DNA of 64,000 bases, taken from contig NC_087073.1 of assembly GCF_026151205.1 (NCBI RefSeq), forward strand, positions 5,167,001 through 5,231,000, read 5' to 3'. The position numbers and the translations under genes are program-made. The notes under the pieces are model-generated. The model was not told where the DNA came from. It searched no databases and saw nothing but the letters and a program-made list of their open reading frames with translations. Source of the stretch: Bolinopsis microptera (lineage: Eukaryota > Ctenophora > Tentaculata > Lobata > Bolinopsidae). The stretch's first letter is position 1. Each line of letters opens with the position of its first letter. Shown here piece after piece: positions 49,181 to 61,354 of the stretch.

Positions 49181-50544
49181 ATACAATGCAAATGAAGGAA
49201 ATCGGACTTTTTAGAGGGACGCATCTTCTCGCCACCACTTCCGTAAATCGGCGAGATGCACCACTGGGCCTCGCCGAGCTGGGAAGGATTGCAGACATCG
49301 TGAATCAAATGGTACAATAAGATATTTGCAATTTGATACTATGTATCAAATTGGTTCAACATTTACGCTTTTGCCAGATCGAAGGATGGTCACCAGTCAC
49401 CTTACCTGGGGACCCCAGGCTATTATGTTCATAAACATACTACGAACATACTACTATACGAATAAAGATTCGGCGGAATGACAGGCTGAGCGCCGCCCAG
49501 TAACAGTCACCTAAAGGTTATTAGGTGGACATAACATCGGACACACTGGATGTAAAAACCATCCCTTACAAATACGTTTATTTTTTGTTTTTGTACCCCA
49601 AAATAAATATGTTAAAAATAATATATAAAGGAAAAAAGAAAAATGTAGGCTTGCAATTTTTTTTCAAAATTTGGTGCGAAACTCACAAAATTTTAAATTT
49701 TAGTCATTAGCACCTGACGCTCATTCTAACGATTGAAAAATGAAAAACGCATTTAAGTTTTTTATTTTTGTTGTTTCTTGATTAAAAAATTGTAGCTGCA
49801 TGCTGCGCGCCAAATCTACACACTCGTGAGTAATGTAAAAATCATACAACCTATAAGCTGTAAGCGTGGCTATGGGTTCACATAACCATGAGTTTTTGTG
49901 TACTATTATATAACGTGACGCGGTTGTTTTACAAGTTTGAAGTTTTACTGTAATTAAAAGACTGCAAAATTGCAACTGCAAATATCCTCTTTTGGGTGCC
50001 ATTGATCATGAAAACTTTGTTGGGGTGAAACAAGTAGGGGCACTGCAGCAGTAAACTTTTCCATGCAAATTTCAAAAATTGAGTTAGAATTATATGTAAT
50101 GCGCGCCGCGCATGTTTTCAGTGGTGTGCCTCGTTTATTTTGTATGTTAACCGTACTGTAAAAATCGAGCGCTACATGAACAACCGGTCGTGTTATAGCT
50201 TGTTCTTAATTTCTTTGAATTTACAAACCTATCGCTTCGCATGAATCATGATTTATATTTGTTTTATATTTGTTTCAAAACTTTCACATATAGAATACAG
50301 CAATGATATGATTAAAAAACGACATATTAAAGGGGCACGTATATGGTAGTAGTATGTGAAGGAGGGTTATTTAAAACCAGTTATTGTATGAATACTAAAG
50401 CATGATTGTGATGTCATTTGTAATTGTCAAATGCTACCCGACGTGACATCTCATCGATGGAGCCGGTGTAGCTAGGAGATAGATTAGGTGCAAGGGAATG
50501 CATACAAAGCCGTACATTGCCGGGTCATTGTTATATTATGTGTA

Positions 50545-51751
50545 TATATTATACTTTGATTTCTCTAAGGCTTTTGATAGTGTACCACACCACCGTTTAT
50601 TAGTTAAATTAAGAAATATTGGTGTTCCTGAAGATATTATTGGTATTTTAGAAAACTTTTTAGTAGGGAGGTCTATGAAAGTTAAAGTAGGAGATGCATT
50701 TTCTGAGATTAAATATATACTTTCAGGAGTGCCCCAAGGCAGTGTTTTGGGACCATTGCTCTTTCTTTTATTTGTAAATGATCTTCCAGAAGGGATCAAA
50801 GCTATCATCAAACTTTTTGCTGATGATGTTAAAATGATTGTTAATCCTTTTATTAATCTAACAGCTGATTTGAAGTTGCTAGAACTTTGGGAGTCTCGTT
50901 GGTGTTTAAATTTTAATGTAGATAAGTGTATGGTCATGCAAATTGGTTCTTGTAATCCTAAGAATCAGTACTTGTTTGGTGGTTTGCCTTTGAGATGTGT
51001 TGAAAGCGAGAAGGACCTTGGAGTGGTCTTTAACACCAGTTTCAACTTTGAGGATCATGTGAGAAAGTGCATTGCTAAAGCTAATGGTACCATTGCCTGG
51101 CTTACAAGAAATATTATATCGAGGGAAACAAGCGTTATGCTGGGCTTGTATAAGTCTTTAGTAAAGCCTCATATAGAGTATTGTTCACAGGCATGGGCTC
51201 CGATGGCTAGGCATGGAAACTGGTCACTGATTCTTGAATTGGAAGGTGTCCAGAGATCGTTCACCCGTATGATTGATGGATTGGGACTCATGACTTACAG
51301 AGAGAGACTGGATAAGCTGAACCTCACCACCCTGCTTGAACGCAGGGTTCGTGGAGATCTCATTGAGATGTTCAAGATCCAGGAAGGCTTTGTGGGTTAT
51401 GGTTCCGATTTATTTGGTCGTTCTGGTAGGACTGTTGCTGCTAGATCAAAGACTCATAGATTCACCACAAATGAGACTGATTTCTTTGCCCAAAGGGTCT
51501 TGCGCTATTGGAACAGTCTACCACCACTTGTGAAAGCTAGTGAGTCGGTTACTGGTTTCAAGAGGGGATTAGATGCCTTTCGGCTTCATGGATATCGAGC
51601 TAATAAGCTTGGTCATCACTGGGAACTTTCATATGATATATTTGATAGAATTGATGTTACTGTAGCTCACAGGAGTAATTATGTAAATTATATGAAAGAT
51701 AATCCAATAATAGCTAAGAGGAAGAAGGTCAATTTAAAAGGCCTTACTTAG
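50545..51751 (+). mobile_element. CR1-like LINE, 5'-truncated, RT open frame
   Basis: The reverse transcriptase domain of a CR1/Jockey-type non-LTR retrotransposon. It enters at motif A (FDFSKAFDSVPHHRLL) and runs uninterrupted for about 400 codons to TAG at 51751. Motif B is SGVPQGSVLGPLLFLLFVND; motif C is LFADDVKM; then KDLGVVFNTSFNFEDHV, YKSLVKPHIEYCSQAWAP and the C-terminal RVLRYWNSLPPLVKAS, all standard for the clade. The endonuclease and the RT fingers are missing on the 5' side, typical of truncated insertions. The frame is intact, so the insertion is fairly young. The sequence after 51800 is AT-rich, with TTA repeats that may be the 3' end. Confidence 0.92.
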
Positions 51752-52059
51752 GCACTTATCAGCCAAGTTTTCAGTTAACTTCTTTCAATTTTTATATTTT
51801 AATAGTTTATTAAACGTAAATTGTACAGTTTTGAAGTAATTATATTTGTATATGATTATTATTATTAAATCTAAAATAGCTAATAATTTATTAAATTATT
51901 AACAGGCCCCTTAACGTGGGCAATAATATACGCTTTTTAAATTATATAAACAAATTGAAGTCTATTTTTCCAATGTTGTTAAGTGTCTCTTTAGATCTGT
52001 TTTGGTCTTTTCGTGGGAGTTCCCACATTTGTTGGTTGAGAATGCTCAACATAACATAC

Positions 52060-52345
52060 ATGATGCTTGACTGCTTTATTGACCCGGACAGGCACCGGGG
52101 GCAGACATCCCAACACCAGTGCGTTGGGACATAGTGTTGGTCTGCTTCAGGACGTGTTAGATCCTAGAGAAGCCGCCATCCCCTCTACTGCTTTAGCTCA
52201 GCGGCAGCATGAGCCCTGGTTTCCTGCCACATTGGTACCTCTGAAAGTACAGAAAAGTGGTGGATTTCGGGGTCCAGGATTGTATATGAGATGCCCAGAG
52301 AGGCATAAATTTAAATCTTATCTTATCTTATCTTATATTGTTTGA
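52060..52345 (+). repeat. LINE or SINE 3' end with TTATC tail
   Basis: A GC-richer segment (GACCCGGACAGGCACCGGG through GATGCCCAGAGAGGCATAAA) ending in tandem CTTAT units at 52319-52336. It is either the distal 3' UTR of the LINE just upstream or a separate insertion. Short GATAAGATAAGATAGA sequences at 4230 and 59333 may be other, reversed tails of the same kind. Confidence 0.6.
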
Positions 52346-52830
52346 GTTTTTTGCCTATAAAGCCGTACAAGGTTGTAAGAGCTTTGAGAACAATCGATAT
52401 CATATTATGGCACTAGCTATAATGAAACTGCGGTTTTCTGCTCACAACTTGAAGATGAAATTCCCTTTCGGTATACAGTATATAGTACCAGTGTATGGTA
52501 CAGTATAGCACAGTATATAGTACAGTATACAGTATATAGTACATCTTCATTGCAGTGTACTGTAAACAAAGAACTGTACTATGCAAAATGAAATAGTATG
52601 ATAAAACCTCAGGACAATACCATTAACACCCAGGAAACTATCAAATATTGGTACAGTGTGCATCAATTACGAGCACCATATAATTAATGGTACACCAGTA
52701 CCCATCTTTAATCAGATGCCTCTGTTCTGGATAGCATGACCTGATGTGTAACGGCCTACATCTATGGTAGGTCTCTCTGGACACTAAAAATTTCGTGTAA
52801 TCGTTCGCATTTCGTGTGGTAGTCACCACA
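52346..52830. other. intergenic with AGTATATAGTAC microsatellite
   Basis: At 52475-52550 GTATACAGTATATAGTAC-type words repeat imperfectly, in a self-complementary alphabet. Nothing else recognised. Confidence 0.6.
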
Positions 52831-55100
52831 TGCATGCTTCTACCTATGGTCATTGTCAATTTTGCTTTGCCCATTTTGCTTACTTTTTGATTTAAATTTT
52901 TGAGCAGGTTGATAAAGAGCAATTTAATCCTTTCTGATATCATTTTCATCTGAAGATTCCGAATTTTCTGAATTCTTTGGAATGAAGTTTCTATCTCATG
53001 TGGAGCAAAAGTTATGACCTGGTTTTCGATGTGGAGCAAAAAAGTGTGGAGCACCCCAATAAAATCTATGCTTTTTGACTATTTTGATCGCCATTTAACA
53101 AATAGATCCTGGACGTTAATTGCAAAATATTTTCACTGCCAAATCATAAAATGGACCTCAGCCAGTGTGGAGCAGTCGAAATATCCTCATATTTTTCGTC
53201 TCAACCAGGGGTAAACATTACAGTAGAATCTCCGTCTTTTCACAAAATCTTAGTTTAAAGGAATACGCACCAGATAACATTATCAATAATGGTACACCTT
53301 GCTCAACCGATGCGGAGCACGAAACTATTATACCTAAGTTGGGAATACTGATTGGGAAGAAACTGAGTTTTGAAAGTGAGTGTGATTAAAAACGATAAAT
53401 ACATCTAATCAGGCCATAAAAATATCATTTTTTCTTGTGATTATGTTCAGACCCCCTGACTCTATTCTTTGGAACTGCTGATAAACCTAGTAATGCTCAA
53501 CCATGTGGAGCAGAGGACTTTTACTGCATAACATGACTCCTCATCGGCTGATATGACTTGGATGAGAAATTAGAATGAGTATTTTAGCTTTTACAATAAA
53601 TTACTAGCAGAACAGATTGAAAAATTGTATTTAATAGGCTCAACCAGAGAGGAGCAGAATGGAATGATAGATTGATAACACAACTATTTGTAAGGATCAG
53701 TGTTGTTATATTAGGATAAATGAGGAATTATATCATCAATACTTAAGAAGCTGTTGATGTATGTAGTACTGTGTCCTTTAAAGAGAAATATGCCACCGCC
53801 CACCATAGAAAAAGACAATATGCTCAACCGTGAGGAGCAACAGGCTTTTCTACGGTAAAAAGAGTCTCCATGATGGTCGATCTGTAGCCAATTTGTACGT
53901 AATGCAATTTAAAGTTTACTGATATACTTTAAATACTTTTCTTACCATGATTGGGCCATGATTGATGTTCCAGAACTGTTCAGCCAGAGTGGAGCAGAGC
54001 TAGAAATGACATGTCATGTACGGGATTCCTCAACTGCCTAACATTTTATGAAGATCTCTCTTGCATGCAGTTGTAGAATGAAGTAGTGAGCTTCGAAAAT
54101 CTAATACAACAGAAATCATCTCTGCTCCACACAGGTTGAGCACTGAATAGTTCCCGTGAAGTAAGTTTATTGACCACCAATATTATAACATATTTTCTCT
54201 AGAATGAATAAAAATAATATCCCATGAAGCACTTAAAAGTTGTATCGATTGATCAAAAGGAAGACCTCTTTTTGCTCCACATGGTTGAGATAGGCTGTTC
54301 TCGACTAAAGAGTCTGCATCAACGGTGAAAATATAGATACAGGAGTCAAGATGTAAATCACAGAAGTCACTTTATCTCAACCCAGAAAGAATTTAAAAGT
54401 TGGCAAATTTTTAACCATTTTGGGCTCCACAGGGTTGAGAGAAGTGTACTGAATATAAATATCCGTTTCAGTACTCAAAATAGAGTTAGTAAGAGTTACC
54501 AAGCTAAAAAAATCTTACAGATCTAAACAAAAGCATTATGAAAAGCTAATAAATTAAAAATTTACAAATTTCTACATTGCCAAAACCTCGCTCCACGTCG
54601 GTTGAGATATGGTGTGTTATCGCAAATAGTCAAAAACTCTTGAGAGGGGTTTCAGCTAAAAAGTTCATAGAGTTTCAACCAAAAACTTGACTGTTTAGCG
54701 TATGATTTTTGGTCTTGAAAATTGCCTAACTTTCAAGCTACTGCTCCACACAGGCTGAGCATTAAAAGTTGTCTCAACCGGTGCTTTCTGTGTAGATGGG
54801 ACCTTTTTCTGAGAGTCTCAACCTGTTTTGACTGCCAGATTCAGTTACCAACGAGATTGCAAAAAGTTTTAAAATGTCACTTTGAAGCACTGATATGCTC
54901 CACATTGGCTGAGTAACACATATAGATTACATGTTAAAGTGTCCAGTGAACATTTGTTTCCATCTGGGTGAAATATTAACAAAGGGTGAACACCAGGTGG
55001 CATGCTAGCTCACTAAATAGCTCAACCGGTCAAATTGTACCAATTTTGGCAGTCAAATTTGGGCAAAGCAAACTTTACAATGACCCTATGCAAAAATGCT
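52831..55100. mobile_element. inverted-repeat (foldback-like) element with phased motif array
   Basis: The ends are imperfect inverted repeats: ATGGTCATTGTCAATTTTGC then TTTGCCCATTTTG at 52846-52878 versus the reverse complement of 55051-55088. Between them a motif of the form CTCAACC-N2-5-GTGGAGCA recurs near 53046, 53167, 53301, 53494, 53638, 53823 and 53980 in plus orientation, then as TGCTCCAC-N2-4-GGTTGAG near 54123, 54274, 54424, 54589, 54742 and 54896 in minus orientation. Spacing averages about 150 bases, tightest in the right half (150-165). The orientation switch at about 54.05 kb is close to the geometric centre. The sequence between motifs is AT-rich and not obviously repeated. 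No protein is encoded. Confidence 0.75.
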
Positions 55101-55247
55101 TATGATGTTTGTAAGCTCACTGAGGCTGTCCAGCTTCTGTTTACAGTTTTCTAGAGGATTATAAGCAGGAGGGACTTTTCGAATCAAATACTATCGACTG
55201 TTGAGTGTTCTGCTCTAAGTTTAACCATAACTTCATCAATAGGTTAC

Positions 55248-58200
55248 ATGTCTTCAGAACCTGAACCCTCCTCCCGAGGAGAGCCAGCAGTCAGAAGTCA
55301 GATTGTTGATCCCCGCAGTACCAATGCAGCCTCAGCCTCATCATCGTCCAGACCTGCAGGAGGAGACAATGCAGATCCCACTCAACTGATGTGCAGACGA
55401 TACATGATTGGAAAATGCAAGAAGGCAAGAAAGTGTCCTTTCTCTCACAGTATGGATCATCTACCTACAACTTTCTGCAAGGACTACATTTTCAGTGAGT
55501 GTGGCTTAAATCTGTTTTTGAGTAGTTTTTATCTTATCGTATCATTTTTGTAATGTGTATTAATTTACTGTGCTCCTATCCTGTTTTATTACTGATAAAT
55601 GTTGGAGAGTTCGATAAATCAATAAACCTTTCAGAGTATTGCAAGTATGGGTCAAGATGTACAAAGCGTCATCTGAATCCTAAAGAAGAAAACCGTAGGG
55701 AAGTCTTACGTAAAAAATACTCAAAAAAGAAGAGGATGACCTGGCATGATGCCAATGAGTTTGAACCAGGAATGCCAAATCACCTCGATCGTCAACCTTT
55801 ACCTCCTGGAGTTTGGTCAGTATGAACTCTTATTATAATTGGTGTAATTATATTCTTATTAATAGACGTAAAAATCTTACTTTCAGTAAATTTGTAAGAT
55901 TATTATTAATTGCTTTGCTGTACACACTAAACATGCAACTCTTTTCCCCCAGCTCCCTTGAAGAACTAAAAGACGAACCACTTTGCCAACATGCAATAGA
56001 AGGGAACTGCACAAACACAGACTGTGTATTCTTACACGGATTCCAATGTGATCACTGCAAGAAACCGGTTATACATCCCTTTGATAGGATCCAAGGTCGA
56101 ACTCACGTGGAACTTTGTTCCAGAACTGCTGGGGTAAGTTAAACAATTAGCCCGTTTTTTATTGTTTATTACTACTTTTACTAAACAGCGTAAGAAATGG
56201 TTGTTAATTCTTAGTCAAATTCTTAGTTAAATATGTTACATGGCACAGTGTGCAATAAGCAGGTCGAATTTATTTTTAGCATAGCTAAAAGCTTGAGCAA
56301 TTATATGTAATAATTAATCCACAGTCTACACATAACTGTTCTAAAAATGCATTCCACAGATGCTGAAAAACTATCTTCAACTCATCAAAGACTCAGAGAA
56401 CGAAGAGTGTGGGATATGTTACGACAAAGTTCTGTCAGCTGACAAGAAAGAAGAGGACAGGAAGTTTGGCCTGCTGCCAGGTTGCATGCACAAGTTCTGT
56501 CTGTGTTGTATAAGGAGATGGAGGAATTGCAGTGAAGGCGCTGTGTCTCAAGAAAACAGGTAATTTAACTGGCATTTTGTTTTGAGAACTGTCAAGTGAA
56601 TGTTTCTGCAAGGAAAATGTGCACTGAAAGTGTACTGAGTACTTTAACAATTAACACTTCAATTTCCACCGTGTCGGTCTAACTGACTTGAGTTGGAGAA
56701 GTATATTTTGACTCAATTGGTTCGTGTACACATGGAGAAAAGTTTGTTTTTTCAAGGTAATTTGTCCTTTTCTAGTGGTAGTTATGTAAATTTTGCATTA
56801 TTACTTGTGTGCAATATTGAGATGGAAGACGATTCAGATATTACTCTATCAGTGTGTTGAGTGAGTGTCAAAAATGTGCAAGATGTTCCGCAGTATAATC
56901 ACTAGCAAACACTTAAAGATTGTATAGATATATTTTGTAAGCAATGTGTCACCTTCCGTAAGCAACCGGCAGCATTTTCAAATCTGATGCATTGCCCTCC
57001 TATACTGCAAAAGTATGTGTTTCCTCTCCATTTTGAGACGTACAATTTTCACCGACACAATTATCATATGAAATAGAATGAAACAGGGTACTTCTCTCCC
57101 GCTCATACCAATAGTAAATACTGAGAAATATAAAATGATAATGTCGGCGCATCTTTCCGAGAAAAAAAAAGAAGTATCAAAAACTAAACGATCTATCTTG
57201 GTTAGCATTTAAACCCTTGGGATTGTATAACCCTTGGGGTACATCTTTTCCGTTTAAACTGAACCAGATTCCCGGAATTCCTCAGCACTTCTAGAAAACT
57301 TAACTAACATCACGTCATCTCCCCAGACGAAGTTGCCCTAACTGCCGACAGAAAAGCTACTTCGTAGTTCCCTCACAAGTCTGGATCGCTGAGGGAAACC
57401 ACAAGAAGATCTACATAGAAGAGTATAAAAAAGACCTGAAGAGGAAACCGTGCAAGTATTACCGTCACCAGGGAGACTGTCCCTTCTCCAGCAACTGTTT
57501 TTACTCCCACGAGCATATTGATGGTCAGGTGAGATATTTATTGTGCGTTTCTTAGTACATTCCGCGCACGATGATAAGCTGGACCGTAAAATATAGCTTA
57601 TTTAGTTTAAACGGTCGGATTTGAAAATCATCGTCTTATTTTGTTCTTGTGTCTAGGTTTTGTGACATGATAAAGACAAGGGAAGTTTTATATTTAGTGA
57701 AGAGTATATTTGTTGAAAGAAGAGTTTGAAAATGTAGGGACCAGCTCTGGGTTTTTTGTGCACGTGGGGTGCATCATGTACAGTTAGCTGAATTTTGGTC
57801 ACGTCCGTATGACTTAAAACTCAATAAATTATCACTGTTTTACTAAATTTGAATAGTACTAAGCCCTCTTAGCTTTTTTACATATTGGAATCATGTTTCA
57901 CTAAATATACAGAGAAGCTAAATTGAACTGTTATGTAAATCAGTAAATCTCAAAATACGCGATAAAACAGTAAACTTAACAGACTTGCTCGTGGGTTAAC
58001 TCGAAATCAAGTTTCACAAAAAATCAGGATGAACTCCCTTCTGCTCAAACGAGTTGAGAAGTGTTAATAATAAGGTGTGTGAAACTAGTTAACTGTGTAA
58101 CTGGTTATTATATGTTGTGTTAGTTATAGTAGTGGGAGTGTAACATGTAACATGTATAATGTATGTTAGTAGTGGGATTGTAACATGTAATGATGTAACA

Positions 58201-58989
58201 TGTAATATGTAAGGATGTAAATTGTAAGTAGCATAGTGTGAGTGTATACTGTAAGTAGTATAGTGTGAGTGTATACTGTAATTAGTAACATGTCTCTGAT
58301 TGCAGGGTGAAGTTTACACTCCACGAGGGGACAGAAGCGAAGACACGCTCCAGTTAGATAACATCGTACTGGACGAAGATAGAGCCCAAGATACTATCAG
58401 TGCTCGGATTATCCAGGTTTTTATTTCCATCAATCACTGAGGTTATCCGCTGTGGAATATATATATTTGAGCTGAATGGGAATTTTGGATCCCATGCAGC
58501 TGCCTAATAGAACGGTAATGGAATGAATTTTAGGAATTTTAATAATTTACATAACATCAGTGAGTGCTTTTAAAAAATCTGAATCTTTGCAGGTTAGAGA
58601 GACGCTGAATGCTCTCAGAGTATCGCACAGAATGACAGAGGCCGGAGATTCTCTATCTAATCTTATGCGAGAGGTAATTTGAGATATATCAGAAATAAAA
58701 CGTTGACTGGATTACATGACTGGGTCCCTTTTACTGCACTTGGAGCAGCCTTTAAAGAGCAGCACAATATAATGACGCCTTTTTTCCATTCACATAACAA
58801 TTTATGTTTCAGCTCCCCGAAATCAGAATAATTTAAAAGTTAAAATTTTAAAGAATATTTCAAGTTTCTTCTAGGATGCTTTTCAATGATTTTGTTTAAA
58901 ATAACAGCTGTGTTTCTCAGATCGACCAGCTCCACGACTCACTACGACTGATGGGGCTCACTCAGAACAACGACAACACCCGGCAATAG
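55248..58989 (+). CDS. MKRN1: makorin E3 ubiquitin-protein ligase
   Basis: Eight exons: 55248-55494, 55635-55815, 55953-56133, 56360-56559, 57327-57528, 58306-58416, 58593-58673, 58921-58989, phases consistent throughout, about 423 residues. Domain order is that of makorins: CCCH finger 1 (CRRYMIGKCKKARKCPFSH), CCCH finger 2 reconstituted across intron 1 (CKDYIFKYCKYGSRCTKRH), CCCH finger 3 (CQHAIEGNCTNTDCVFLH), the makorin-type Cys/His motif (CDHCKKPVIHPFD), a C3HC4 RING (CGICYDK, GCMHKFCLCCIRRW, CPNC) and CCCH finger 4 (CKYYRHQGDCPFSSNC). All metal ligands are present. Makorins ubiquitinate targets and bind RNA. The N-terminal 45 residues are Ser-rich and disordered. An AG (TCATCAATAG) lies just before the ATG. 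Ortholog class within the makorin family was not decided, so the symbol is provisional. Confidence 0.95.
58080..58285. repeat. degenerate TGTAACATGTAA repeats in a makorin intron
   Basis: Imperfect repeats of AACATGTAA/TATGTAA and GTATAGTGTGAGTGTATACTGTAA (two near-identical copies) fill the distal part of intron 5. Confidence 0.75.
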
Positions 58990-61354
58990 TTAATAATAGC
59001 ATGTAATTTGAAAGAAGCCCCGAACATTGGGAACAGATAATGTGATGTGATCTCGGCAGATCACGTCACGTTTTCTTGCTCCACTGGGAATGAAACATTA
59101 TGAAATTATAAAGGACAATGTACCGTATCGACTGATAATCGCGATAACCTTGATAATATATATCATTACAAGTTTAGAGGACGCAATCCCTCCACTTGTA
59201 CAATGTGCAATGTGCATTGTGCACCAAGACCCTTTCGAGGGTAAGATAAGGTTTTAGTAAAAGAGCTCTTGAGTGTACTAGGTAAGTTGTGGGATGAGGG
59301 TCTGAGCTTTATAGTTTCAGTTCTAAGTCATGAGATAAGATAAGATGATTGACTTACAGTTCTGTGTGCGTTATTCCACGTTTAAATAATATATGATGCA
59401 ATGTGGCCTTAAAAATAGGGCCACATTTTCATCGGTTAAATAGTTAAATTGATATGTCCTCTTTAAGATAAAAATATATCTTAAACCCTGAGATAATTGA
59501 TGCATTAATTGAGTGTGTGCCCTTGAGACTTAACAATTTTATTTTCTGGCCTATACTGATACTGCTATAGAACTTGGGGAGGAATTGTTTTCCGAAACTT
59601 AGTGGTATTATAGCAATCATAAGACCGTTATATAATGAGATATTAGCTTCGGCTAATTTCATTTACATCGGAACTCACAACTGTACGTGACTAGCAACCC
59701 ACTTGTACCCCTTAGGCCTCTACATTTAATTGGTCACGTACTGTTTACGAGGTCTAAACCGTTATTCTGCGCAGGTTCCTGTCTAGACCTGACAATTTGC
59801 ACATTAATTATGAGGTAAGTTAAATAACTAGAGCCCTCAGGGCCTTATAAAAAGTAACAGTAAACTTTTTTGGAAAATTTCCAAATTCAAATGAAAGGCA
59901 ATGTTATGTAAAGTTAATTACATACTAGGGCTCAGAGGTAGGCCAAACGTTTTCCCGATGAGTATAAAGCAAAAGATTTTTGAAATAAACACTTAGAAAG
60001 GAATTGTTCTATCGTAATAATGATTCGAGTTAAAGATAAATATAGCGTTATAACAGACTAATGACTATGTGCGTGCATTGTGCAATTCTACTATCAGAAT
60101 AATGGATAGGTATGTTTGTAATTTCTGATGCCATATGCTCGTGTTGTTGACTTAGTGTATAGTTATAGAGATTTAAGGAAGTTTTAAGCTTTGTAATTTC
60201 AATATAATAATACCGGTATATATATAATGATATAGTTGTTTGGGATCATTGTTTTATATAAATCTACTTATTATGTATTTGAAATGTGTGTGCTGCTCAT
60301 GCAAATTTGTCGGCTTTTTTCAGTGTAAGATGACAGTCAAGTTTTACTTATCTATTTAGCATTTCCACTCTGTTTTACACTTCCACATTTGGTAGATTAT
60401 TCCACATATTCACTGCTTAAATAAGTAGAGACTTTTTGAGACCTTTATCTAGCACTTCACAAGCTCATGGAAACAGCGCATTATATGTGCATTATGCGCA
60501 TATGCATTATGTGCATTATGCGCACCTCTCATTATCATCAGGATATAACTTAAACGTCATGATATCCCAAGAACTATTCTACAACAACCTCGTAAGATAC
60601 CACATCCACTCATCAAAGTGTATTGTAACAGATATGAGCTAGAATTTTCTTATCTAAATTTGGGGTACAAAAGTGATGCGTTTTTTGTGATTGGTTGAAT
60701 CAATATTTAAAAAACACCTCTGGTGAGGTGTTGGTTTATTTTCAAACATACAATTTTTTTTCCAGGTTAAAGTTCATGTTAACGTTCATTCAAATTTTTC
60801 ATTTAAGTTTAAACTTTTATCTGATAAGTGATACATTTTCCCGAAAATTTCTTACCATTGCTGCATAATATTGGTTATTTTGTAGTTATGGGTTCGGTTA
60901 TAAAGCACTTGCATAATATACGATATCGATATTGTTTATTATAATTGTAAATTTTTAGTTAAATTGTTACCTTTTACACGAAGCTGTGGCAGCCAACATT
61001 TTTGACTCACATTGGTGCTTGATTAATGAATAATTTGAATGATAATGATACGATACCATTGCAGCCGCAGCAGTATGTATAAGGTCAAATTTCCAATTTG
61101 TTAAACATAATTACAATTGTATGCGTTTTACTTAGCGTCATTAATCATCATTGTCTATCACTGTGCTCGTGACCTTTTGAATCAAGACGTAAACGAAAAT
61201 TATTCCTGTAACTCTAGAAGGTTCGATTTCATTCTGTGAGCTGTACTCAATTGTAAACGTTACATCGTCGTTAATTTTCTTGCGATAACATTAATTTTGT
61301 TAATTAAACTAGTGAACTTATTATTTTGTTAATTAAACTACCTATTAGGTAGTG
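58990..61354. other. intergenic between makorin and TIMM17
   Basis: AT-rich, no gene recognised. Contains small repeats: TGCAATGTGCATTGTGCACC at 59206-59226 and alternating GTGCATTATGCGCAT at 60487-60526. The makorin 3' UTR and TIMM17 promoter should lie at its ends. Confidence 0.45.

Larger units (their letters stand above)
48241..50544. other. low-gene repeat-like interval
   Basis: No recognisable protein. It contains tandem copies of AATGCAACGTATGTC (48755-48812), an inverted partner at 49158-49180 and a TATA-type site near 48942. Open frames, including a 93-codon minus-strand frame at 49721-50002, have no family resemblance. At about 50523-50553 GTCATTGTTATATTATGTGT resembles the 3' end of the PHD-RT element. 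Probably remnants of unrecognised mobile DNA. Confidence 0.45.

Noticed and set aside
49721-50002. 93-codon minus-strand open frame
   Set aside because: No family resemblance, biased to AT-driven residues, in a repeat-like interval; not enough to call a gene.
53014-53389. Overlapping open frames of 66-74 codons in the phased motif array
   Set aside because: They are short, overlap in different frames and share no motif; the array is better explained as a non-coding repeat.
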